NCBI GenBank assembly: GCA_036252795.1
Contig: DASYHY010000075.1
Span: 1-35,682, forward strand
Length of the DNA stretch: 35,682 nt
Direction: 5' to 3'
Source: Aurantimonas sp036252795
GTDB taxonomy: Bacteria > Pseudomonadota > Alphaproteobacteria > Rhizobiales > Rhizobiaceae
Shown: piece after piece, positions 23,918 to 31,022 of the stretch
Position numbering within the stretch: the stretch's first letter is position 1
How the letters are laid out: each line of letters starts with the position of its first letter
The notes under the pieces: generated by a model
Told to the model about the DNA's origin: nothing
What the model saw: only the letters and a program-made list of their open reading frames with translations
Databases searched by the model: none
Program-made: the position numbers and the translations under genes

Positions 23918-25036
23918 GTGACCAGGATTCTCCATACGGCAGACTGGCAGATCGGCAAGCCGTTCGGCGGCTTCGAGCCCGACCGGCGCGGGGAACTGCG
24001 GGCCGAGCGCTTCGCCGTGGTCGGACGGATAGCGGCGCTGGCGGCCGAGCGCGGCTGCGACGCCGCGCTCGTCGCGGGCGATGCCTTCGACGACAACATG
24101 GTGAGCGACCGGGAGATCCAGCGCACGCTCGACGCCATGGCGGCGTTTCGCGGGTCGTGGGTGATGCTGCCGGGCAATCATGATGCGGCGCTGGACGTCA
24201 GCCTGTGGACGCGGCTGAAGCAGCGCGCCGATCCGGGGCGGGTGATCGTCGCCGACAAGCCGGAGCCCATCCTTCTCGAAGACAAGCGCATCGCGATCCT
24301 TCCGGCGCCGCTGACCCGCCGGCATGAAGGCGCCGACCTCACCGCCTGGTTCGATCATGCCGAGACCCCCGCCGGGCTGGTGCGGATCGGCCTTGCGCAC
24401 GGCTCGGTGCTGAACCGCCTGCCGGAGGCGGCCGAGGCCGGCAATCCGATCGCCGACGACCGGGCGGCGCGCGCCCGGCTCGACTATCTCGCGCTCGGCG
24501 ACTGGCACGGCTTCGTCGAGATCGCGCCGAAGACGGTCTATGCGGGAACGCCGGAGCCGGACCGCTACCCGGCCAACGCGCCCGGTCACGTGGCCATCGT
24601 CGAGATTGACGGACCCGGCTCGCCGCCGCGCATCGAGCGGGTGCGCACCGCGCGTTTCGACTGGCGGTCGCTGGCGCTGCGGCTCGACGGCGGCGTCGAG
24701 GCCGTCGATGAAGCGCTGTCGGCGCTCGCCGCGCCAGGCGAGACGGTGCTGGAACTGGTCCTTTCCGGCAGCCTGTCGCTGCGCGAGCGCGTACGGCTGG
24801 AGGAGACGCTGGCGTCCTGGCGGGCGCGGCTCTTCGATCTGAAGCTGGTGGATGCGGCGCTGATCGACGCACCGGACGAAGAGGATCTCGACCGCATCGA
24901 CGTCGGCGGCTTCGTCCGCGTCGCCATCGAGCGGCTGCGGGCGCGGGCAGCCGATCCGGCCGATCCCGAGCGCGAGGCGGCGGCGCTGGCGCTGCGGCTT
25001 GCCTATGTCGAGCATCGCCGCCTCGGGGAGCGCTGA
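23918..25036 (+). CDS. SbcD/Mre11-like DNA repair nuclease
   Basis: A 372-residue metallophosphoesterase from a GTG start (VTRILHTADWQIGKPFGG). I chose it because the family begins with I-L-H-T-A-D; no strong Shine-Dalgarno lies close, so the start is moderately sure. The five metal motifs are complete: HTADWQIG, GDAFDD, GNHD, AHGS and GDWHG. This is the SbcD/Mre11/YhaO-type nuclease that resects or trims DNA ends together with an SMC-like ATPase. A capping region of mixed composition follows after about residue 240, shorter than that of E. coli SbcD. The partner ATPase starts 1 bp after its stop. It is divergent from ku, 227 bp away. Confidence 0.9.
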   Translation: MTRILHTADWQIGKPFGGFEPDRRGELRAERFAVVGRIAALAAERGCDAALVAGDAFDDNMVSDREIQRTLDAMAAFRGSWVMLPGNHDAALDVSLWTRLKQRADPGRVIVADKPEPILLEDKRIAILPAPLTRRHEGADLTAWFDHAETPAGLVRIGLAHGSVLNRLPEAAEAGNPIADDRAARARLDYLALGDWHGFVEIAPKTVYAGTPEPDRYPANAPGHVAIVEIDGPGSPPRIERVRTARFDWRSLALRLDGGVEAVDEALSALAAPGETVLELVLSGSLSLRERVRLEETLASWRARLFDLKLVDAALIDAPDEEDLDRIDVGGFVRVAIERLRARAADPADPEREAAALALRLAYVEHRRLGER

Positions 25037-25037
25037 A

Positions 25038-27677
25038 ATGTATCTGCGCTCCCTCAAGCTCGCCGACTTCGCCGGTGTCGCCTCCGCCGAACTCGAACTG
25101 TTCGAGCCGGGGCTGAACGTCATCGTCGGCGACAACGAGGCCGGCAAGTCGACCCTGCTGACGGCGCTGCGCGCGGCCTTCTTCCAGCGCCACCGGGCGA
25201 CCGGCGAGGCCGTCAAGGCGCTGGCGCCCTACCAGCGTCAGGCGCGGCCGGAGATCTCCGTCGACTTCGATCTCGACGGCACCGTCTACTCGCTGCGCAA
25301 GGCGTTCCTGCAGAAGCCGGAAGCCGCGTTGACCTGGCCGGGCGGTAGCCTCACGGGGGACGCGGTCGAGGACCGCCTCGCCGAGATGTTCCGCTTCGCC
25401 CATCCCGGACGGGGCGAGTCCAAGCTCGCCGAGCACCAGGGCGCCTTCGGTCTCCTTTGGGTGGAGCAGGGGCGCTCCAACACCGGCGGCCTCGACATCG
25501 GCGTCGGCAAGGACGCGGTGACCGCCTCGCTGGAAGGCGAGGTCGGCCAGATCCTCGGTGGCGAACGCGGCCGGGCGCTGATCGGCGCCGCCAAGGCGCT
25601 GCAGGACCGGTTCTTCACCGACACCGGCCGCGTCGCGCAGGCCTCGCCGGTGCGGCAGGCCGAACAGCTTCTCGAGGAGCTGCGCGCCGAACTCTCCCGG
25701 AAGCGCGCGGCGCTGGCGGATTTCGAGGAGAAGCTGCAGCGCCTCGACGCGCGCCGGGCGACGCTGCGCTCCTACGAGCGCGACGACGCGGTGGCGAAGG
25801 CCGAAGAGGCACTCGACGCAGCCGAGGCGCAGGCGCGCCAGGCGGCCGGTCTGGAAGGCGAGGCGCGCGAGGCGGAGCGGGAACTGCAGCATGCGCTGGC
25901 CCGGCGCGACGGCGTCGGCGACCGGTTGAGCCAGCGCGACCGGCTGGCCGGCTCCGCCGACGCGGCAAGGCAGGCGGCGGAAGCGGCGGCTGTCGCCCTG
26001 CGGGAGCTGCGCGCGGGGCGCGAGGGCGAACGCGGGGCGATCGAGGCCGCCGAGCGGGAAGCCGCGGCGGCCAAGGAAGCGGCCGAAGCGGCGGAAGCGG
26101 CGGACGATGCACTGCGGGCCGGCATCGAGCGGGCTCGGATCGCGGCGGAGGCCGAGCGGCTGGCCGCGCGGCTGGAGGAGGCGCGGACGATCGAGGCGCG
26201 GCTCGCAGATTTGCGCAAGGAAAGCGCCGGGCCGGCCATCGACGCTGCGGCGATCAAGGCGCTGGAAGCGGCCGAGCGCAAGTCCCGGGACGCGGCGATC
26301 CGGCTGTCGGTGACGGCACCGGTCCTGATATTCGGGCCGGACCGGGATGGCGTGGTGCGGGACGGAAGCGGGGCGGCCATCCCAGCAGGGGAACCGCATC
26401 GCGTCACTGGCCGCGAGCGTTTCGAGCTCGAGGGCTTCGGCAGCCTGATGGTCGAGCCGGGCGGCGACGCCGCGACGCTGCGCCGGGACTGCGACGCGGC
26501 CGACGCCGAGCTCGCGCGACTGCTCGCCCGTTTCGGGACTACATCTATAGAAAACGCGCGGGCGCGCGCGAGTGCGGCCGAAAACTGGCGGATGGAGACG
26601 GCGACGCTGAAGGCGCAGATCGCGGCGCTCCTGCCGGAAGGTCGTGCGGCCGCGGAGGCTGCCCTCGCAGAACTTACCGCCACGCTGGCGGCATCGCCCG
26701 CACCGGCTCCCGGCGATGCTTCGCCGGAAGCGGGCGACCAGACCGCGGCGCGAACGGCGCGCAATGCGGCCCGTGCCAGGCTGGATACGGCGGCGGCGAC
26801 GCTGGAGCGGCTGCGTCGGGCCGCCAGCGACGGGGTGGCGACGATGGCCCGCGCCGAAGCCGATGACGCGCATTGGCGCGCCGAGTCGGAGCGGCTGGGC
26901 CAGGAACTTCGCGAGGCCGAGGCGGTACGGCCGCGCACGGCGCTGGCCGAGGATCTGGCGGCGGCCGAGCTTGACCGCGCGGCGAAGGCCGCCGTGCTGG
27001 AGCGGCGGCAGCGCGATCTGGCGGCCGTCGACCCGCAGACGGTGCAACTGAGCCTGGAGAACCGGCGCAAGGCGCTGGCGGAAATCCGCCGCACCATCGC
27101 CGCGCTGAAGGACGAGACGCTGCGGCTCGAAGGCGAGCTGGAGGCGACGGGCGCAACGGCGCTCGGCGAGGACGTTGCCCGGCTGGAGGGCGAGATCGGC
27201 GCAGCCGAATCACGACTCGTCCGCCTGCGGACCGAAGCGACAGCGTCGGCGCTGCTTCATGCCACGCTGCTCGGGGCGCAGCGCGAGGCTCGCGAGCACT
27301 GGCTCGGGCCGATCAAGACGCAGGTTACGCCCTATCTCAAGCTGATCCACCCGGGCGCCGCGATCGAGCTCGACGATTCGACCCTCGAAATCCGCAGCCT
27401 CCACCGCGCCGGCATTGAGGAAGAATTCAAGCGCCTTTCCGCGGGGGCGCGCGAGCAGGTGGCGGTGGTCACGCGCCTGGCGCTCGCGCAGGTTCTGAAG
27501 AAGGGCGGGCATCCGACGGCGGTCATCCTGGATGACGCGCTCGTCAATACGGACGAGAAGCGGCTGGAGCGGATGCATCTCGTGCTGCGGATGGCGGCGG
27601 AGACGCTGCAGATCATCGTCCTGACCTGCCGCGAGCGGGACTTCCGCGATCTCGGAGCGCCGATCCAGCGGCTGTGA
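25038..27677 (+). CDS. SbcC/Rad50/YhaN-like SMC-family ATPase
   Basis: An 879-residue ABC/SMC-type ATPase. Walker A GDNEAGKS is at 31-38, a Q-loop-like GLLWVEQG lies near 145, the signature LSAGAREQV near 800, and Walker B AVILDDALVNTD near 828. Between are two long Ala/Glu/Arg-rich coiled-coil arms (about 210-410 and 480-730). They are joined not by a zinc-hook CxxC but by a 50-residue glycine- and strand-rich piece (VLIFGPDRDGVVRDG, then RFELEGFGSLMVEPGGD, about 424-475). The whole protein has only two Cys, in RRDCDAAD and LTCRERDF, so no zinc hook is possible. It is translationally coupled to the SbcD-like nuclease (1-bp gap, GGGGAG upstream) and presumably forms a complex with it. Confidence 0.92.
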   Translation: MYLRSLKLADFAGVASAELELFEPGLNVIVGDNEAGKSTLLTALRAAFFQRHRATGEAVKALAPYQRQARPEISVDFDLDGTVYSLRKAFLQKPEAALTWPGGSLTGDAVEDRLAEMFRFAHPGRGESKLAEHQGAFGLLWVEQGRSNTGGLDIGVGKDAVTASLEGEVGQILGGERGRALIGAAKALQDRFFTDTGRVAQASPVRQAEQLLEELRAELSRKRAALADFEEKLQRLDARRATLRSYERDDAVAKAEEALDAAEAQARQAAGLEGEAREAERELQHALARRDGVGDRLSQRDRLAGSADAARQAAEAAAVALRELRAGREGERGAIEAAEREAAAAKEAAEAAEAADDALRAGIERARIAAEAERLAARLEEARTIEARLADLRKESAGPAIDAAAIKALEAAERKSRDAAIRLSVTAPVLIFGPDRDGVVRDGSGAAIPAGEPHRVTGRERFELEGFGSLMVEPGGDAATLRRDCDAADAELARLLARFGTTSIENARARASAAENWRMETATLKAQIAALLPEGRAAAEAALAELTATLAASPAPAPGDASPEAGDQTAARTARNAARARLDTAAATLERLRRAASDGVATMARAEADDAHWRAESERLGQELREAEAVRPRTALAEDLAAAELDRAAKAAVLERRQRDLAAVDPQTVQLSLENRRKALAEIRRTIAALKDETLRLEGELEATGATALGEDVARLEGEIGAAESRLVRLRTEATASALLHATLLGAQREAREHWLGPIKTQVTPYLKLIHPGAAIELDDSTLEIRSLHRAGIEEEFKRLSAGAREQVAVVTRLALAQVLKKGGHPTAVILDDALVNTDEKRLERMHLVLRMAAETLQIIVLTCRERDFRDLGAPIQRL

Positions 27678-28041
27678 CCAGCGGGTGCCGCCGCCGGATA
27701 CACAACCACGAATCGCCGGCATTACGCCCGATTCACCCCGCCAGGCTTCGATCCCGCAGCCTCGTCGATCCCGCCAGCGCCGCCCGCAAGCCCGACGTTC
27801 CCGAACGGTTAAGAGGTGGTGAACGGAAAAGTGGCATCAGCGCAACAGGGGTGTGTCCAAAGCATCGCACGGACCCCATTGTGGCATTTAGGAGATTGCA
27901 TCCGACCGGGCGGCGGATAATGTCGCGTCAGAAAGATCGCAGGGCAAAGCGCTTCGGACTTTCGCACAGGGGATGGGGCAGGGAAGGCTGTCCTTCATAC
28001 AAGGCCCAACCCTAACCTATAAATTGACTGGAGGTCAGGAC
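27678..28041. other. Upstream region of the porin gene (364 bp)
   Basis: No gene is visible. The region should hold the porin promoter and a leader. Near the gene are an AT-rich CTATAAATTG (around 28016-28025) and the strong GGAGG Shine-Dalgarno at 28030. GATAAT at 27916-27921 resembles a -10 box but has no well-spaced -35. I see no terminator for the upstream ATPase gene. Confidence 0.5.
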
Positions 28042-29286
28042 ATGAACATCAAGAGCCTTCTTCTCGGCTCCGCTGCGGCACTCGTCGCAGTCTCCGGCGC
28101 CCGCGCTGCGGACGTTATCGTTCCGCTCGCGCCGGAGCCCGCCGACTACGTGCGCGTCTGCGACGTGTACGGCGCCGGCTTCTACTACATCCCGGGCACC
28201 GAAACGTGCATGAAGATCGGCGGCTACGTCCGGTTCCAGTACAACGTTGCTGGCCCGATCGAGGACGACTACGACGGCGACTTCCTCATCAACGAAGAGG
28301 GTGACGACTACCAGACCGGTTCGGCCGTCCGCGTTCGCCTGAACTTCGACGTCCGCGAAGAGACCGAGCTCGGCACGCTGCGCGCCTATGCCCGCCTGCA
28401 GGCCCAGAACACGTTCGGCGCCTACTCGAACGACGCCGACTACCGTATGGACATGGGCTACATCCAGCTCGGTGGCCTGACCATGGGTTACCTCGACTCG
28501 CTGTGGACCGAGGGTGACGGCCTGCTGACGGACACGGACCTGCCGGTCGGTGACTACCAGACCAATCGCGTCTCCTACACCTACGCGGCTGACGGCTTCT
28601 CGGCGGCCCTGTCGCTCGAAGACGACGCCACGGGCGACTTCGCTCCCGACGTCGTTGGTCGTCTCGCCTTCGAAGGCGGCTGGGGCTCGGTCTACCTCGC
28701 CGGTTCCTACGACGAGAGCCAGCGCGCTGGTCTCCTCGACGACTTCTTCTACGACCCGGCGCTCGGCATTCCCGGCTTCGGTCTGGAAGGCTTCGACACC
28801 GGCTATGACGACGGCTCGTTCGCTCTGAAGGCGGGTCTCTCGCTCAAGGATCTCGTCGCGACGGACTCCGAGCTGAAGATCGAGGGTAGCTACGCCTTCG
28901 ATCCGTCGAGCTACTCGACGATCGGCCTGTTCTCCAACGCCGGTACCCTCGGTCGCGACATCGACTCCGTCGTCGGCACCGTGCCGGTCGAGTGGCAGAT
29001 CGGTGCTGGCTACGCCCAGTCCTTCGGCAAGCTCGGCTTTGCGATTGCTGGTGTCTACGGCGAGACCTTCGACTTCACCAGCTACGACGCGCTGGGCCGC
29101 GGCTTCGACGCCGGTTCGGGCGACTACTACAAGCTGGTCGGTAACGTCGGCTACGAGATCACCAACAACTTCGACATGCTGGCCGAGGTGTCCTACACCA
29201 ACCTCGACCTCGACGGTGGCGAAGTCTTCCTGGACGACTCGATCGACCAGACCGCAGGCTTCCTGCGCTTCGTTCGCTCCTTCTAA
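28042..29286 (+). CDS. Rhizobial Omp2-type porin
   Basis: A 414-residue outer-membrane porin from ATG at 28042 with GGAGG upstream. Signal peptide (NIKSLLLGSAAALVAVSGARA) is followed by the rhizobial porin block: YVRVCDVYGAGFYYIPG, then ETCMKIGGYVRFQYN with the two Cys that form a conserved disulfide. The rest is a beta-barrel of alternating residues with acidic loops, ending in FLRFVRSF; the terminal Phe is the sorting signal for outer-membrane assembly. Codon choice is more strongly biased than in the neighbours, with many TTC/GAC/TAC codons, as expected for a major porin. A strong terminator follows. Confidence 0.96.
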   Translation: MNIKSLLLGSAAALVAVSGARAADVIVPLAPEPADYVRVCDVYGAGFYYIPGTETCMKIGGYVRFQYNVAGPIEDDYDGDFLINEEGDDYQTGSAVRVRLNFDVREETELGTLRAYARLQAQNTFGAYSNDADYRMDMGYIQLGGLTMGYLDSLWTEGDGLLTDTDLPVGDYQTNRVSYTYAADGFSAALSLEDDATGDFAPDVVGRLAFEGGWGSVYLAGSYDESQRAGLLDDFFYDPALGIPGFGLEGFDTGYDDGSFALKAGLSLKDLVATDSELKIEGSYAFDPSSYSTIGLFSNAGTLGRDIDSVVGTVPVEWQIGAGYAQSFGKLGFAIAGVYGETFDFTSYDALGRGFDAGSGDYYKLVGNVGYEITNNFDMLAEVSYTNLDLDGGEVFLDDSIDQTAGFLRFVRSF

Positions 29287-29589
29287 TCGAAAAAGCCTTC
29301 GACAAGAGAGGCCCGGCGCTTGCGCCGGGCCTTTTCGTTTTTGCGACCGCTTCCGGTCGAGCGAGCGCCGCAGCGCTGCCTCGCCACTGGCTGCACACGC
29401 GGCGTCGCTCGTTCGTCGACGCGGTGCAGCCCTCCCGACCTGTACCTGGCCGGTTCTTCTGGAGCCGCTGGCGGCGGTGGCTGACTGGCGGCTTCGCCGA
29501 CTGCCGGAGATCGTGCCGGCGCCAAGCCGGTTGCTTCCCTCCGCCCGTTCCCTAGCTTGATCTTGAGCGTGACAAGGCGAGGGGCTCCC
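29287..29589. other. Intergenic region after the porin (303 bp)
   Basis: Holds the porin terminator (29309-29340). The remaining 250 bp up to the helix-hairpin-helix gene show no gene that I can support; the open frames there lack start signals and family motifs. Confidence 0.5.
29309..29340 (+). terminator. Intrinsic terminator of the porin gene
   Basis: Perfect 11-bp stem, AGGCCCGGCGC (29309-29319) with GCGCCGGGCCT (29322-29332), tight TT turn (practically a 4-nt loop), then TTTTCGTTTTT. It starts 23 bp after the porin stop codon. Confidence 0.95.
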
Positions 29590-30825
29590 ATGCTGTCCTT
29601 TCTCGGGAAGATCTTTCTGTTCCTTGGAGCTGCGTTCAGTCTCGGCGCCTTGGCGGAGAAGAACGCCCGCACCAATCAACCGGCGAAACGACCCGTCGAG
29701 CCGCAGGGCGGTGCGACGCCCCCCGCCGCGCCTTCCATGCCCGAGCCCGAACCCGAGATCGAACCCGCCGCCGGGGCGCCGGCAGAACCGCCGCCTTCCG
29801 ACACGACGCCCATGGAGGCCGCGCCACCGCGGGAGTCGGGTCCTATGACTTCCGCTTCCGCCTCCAGCGGGAAAGGACCGGCGGGTGGCGCCCTTTCGGC
29901 GCTGCAGGAGGATCCGCTGGAGGCCAAGCATCGCGCGGCGGCCTTCGACCGCGACTTCCGCACGCTGGACTATCGGCATCTGTCGCAAGACGAGGTCGCT
30001 CGCGAGAAGGAACGGCGGCGGCGGCAGCATTCCAGCTGGCATCCGAAGGGTTCGGACGCGCAGGAGCCTTCACCCCCCTTGCAGAACGCCCAGTTCTCGC
30101 ATTTCGGCGGCAGCTTCGTCACCGCGGAGATCGTCCGGGGGCGCAGCACCGAGCGGGTGCCCGACCTCATGCCGAGCCTGCCCGGCGACGCAAGCCTTCC
30201 TGCGGAGGCGGCGGACCAGCGTCCGCTAACCGCACCGGACCCGCGGGGGCCAACCCCGGCGCCGGAGCAACGCGTCCTGCTGCCGGAAGATCCGCTCGCC
30301 GCCAAGCATCGGTCCGGACGGTTCGACGAGGATTTCCGCACGCTCGACTATGGCAGACTCGATCCATCACGGCCGCCCGCATCGCGCGTCGACACGGGGT
30401 CCGGCGAGGCGCCGGGACCCGTGCCGGACGAGGGCGGGGTGGCTCCGGCGCAGGCGGCATTCCGCACCGCCGGGGCCGCCGCCCCCGTTCCGGGTGCCGA
30501 AGGGGAGCGCCCGGTCAAAACGGCCGATGGCGACGCGGCCGCGCTGGCCGAGGACGTGGTGGCTCGCGAACCGGAGCGGCTCGACGCAACCCGGGCCGGC
30601 ACGCCGGACGACCTCACCCGGATCGACGGCATCGGGCCGAGCCTTGAGCGCCTGCTCTTCGAGAGCGGCATCTATCACTACGACCAGCTTGCCCGGTGGG
30701 GTGCCGGCGAGGCGCGATGGTTCGAGGCGAAGAGCGGCTTTCCCGGGCGCGTAGCGCGAGAGCGCTGGGTCGAGCAGGCACAGGCTCTCATCGACGATCG
30801 GGCAACGTCGCGAACAATCCTTTGA
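29590..30825 (+). CDS. Membrane-anchored, Pro-rich protein with repeated motif and C-terminal HhH domain
   Basis: Four hundred and eleven residues from ATG at 29590 with GAGGGG upstream. The N-terminus is a single hydrophobic helix (LSFLGKIFLFLGAAFSLGAL), anchor or uncleaved signal. The body is Pro/Ala/Glu-rich and looks disordered. It contains two copies of a 25-residue motif, at 107-131 and 233-257: EDPL-(E/A)-AKHR, three variable residues, FD-x-DFRTLDY, two variable residues, L. The C-terminus (about 338-395) is a helix-hairpin-helix: DDLTRIDGIGPSLERLLFES, then GIYHYDQLARWG and FPGRVARERWVEQA. This domain is also found at the end of some rhizobial NuoE and other proteins. I do not recognise the full protein; no enzymatic motif is present. 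Confidence 0.8.
   Translation: MLSFLGKIFLFLGAAFSLGALAEKNARTNQPAKRPVEPQGGATPPAAPSMPEPEPEIEPAAGAPAEPPPSDTTPMEAAPPRESGPMTSASASSGKGPAGGALSALQEDPLEAKHRAAAFDRDFRTLDYRHLSQDEVAREKERRRRQHSSWHPKGSDAQEPSPPLQNAQFSHFGGSFVTAEIVRGRSTERVPDLMPSLPGDASLPAEAADQRPLTAPDPRGPTPAPEQRVLLPEDPLAAKHRSGRFDEDFRTLDYGRLDPSRPPASRVDTGSGEAPGPVPDEGGVAPAQAAFRTAGAAAPVPGAEGERPVKTADGDAAALAEDVVAREPERLDATRAGTPDDLTRIDGIGPSLERLLFESGIYHYDQLARWGAGEARWFEAKSGFPGRVARERWVEQAQALIDDRATSRTIL
29908..29982 (+). repeat. Protein repeat, copy 1 (25 codons)
   Basis: Codes for residues 107-131 of the HhH protein: EDPLEAKHR, then AAA, FDRDFRTLDY, RHL. It shares 19 of 25 positions with copy 2 (30286-30360). The rest of the two halves does not align visibly. 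Confidence 0.85.
30286..30360 (+). repeat. Protein repeat, copy 2 (25 codons)
   Basis: Codes for residues 233-257: EDPLAAKHR, then SGR, FDEDFRTLDY, GRL. The codons differ from copy 1 at several synonymous positions, so the duplication is old and the protein sequence has been kept. Confidence 0.85.
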
Positions 30826-30856
30826 GACGGAGTCGCGAACAATCCTTTGAGACGGA
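30807..30856 (+). repeat. Perfect 25-bp tandem repeat across a stop codon
   Basis: Two identical 25-bp units, 30807-30831 and 30832-30856. Each begins GTCGCGAACAATCC and ends TTTGAGACGGA. The stop TGA of the HhH gene (30823-30825) lies in the first unit; the second unit follows it. No difference between copies indicates a recent duplication by slippage. Confidence 0.95.
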
Positions 30857-31022
30857 CCGGTAGGTCCCGGTGAAAGGGGCTGTCCCTCAAGGGTGAGTTG
30901 CGTGGAAAGCCGCCCGGTCAGGCTTGTAACGACGCCGCCGAGCAAGCGAGTCGGCCTGTAATCGCGACGGACGCCGCCGTCCGCGCGCGGCGGGCCGCCC
31001 CCATGCGGAGACCGAAGAGGTC

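Noticed and set aside
24339..27047. Minus-strand open frame of 902 codons opposite the SbcC-like gene
   Set aside because: Low-complexity mirror of Ala/Glu/Arg coiled-coil codons; no motif and no start signal.
28012..30042. Antisense open frame of 676 codons across the porin and part of the next gene
   Set aside because: It is the mirror of strongly biased porin codons, shows no family motif, and crosses a strong terminator and an intergenic region.
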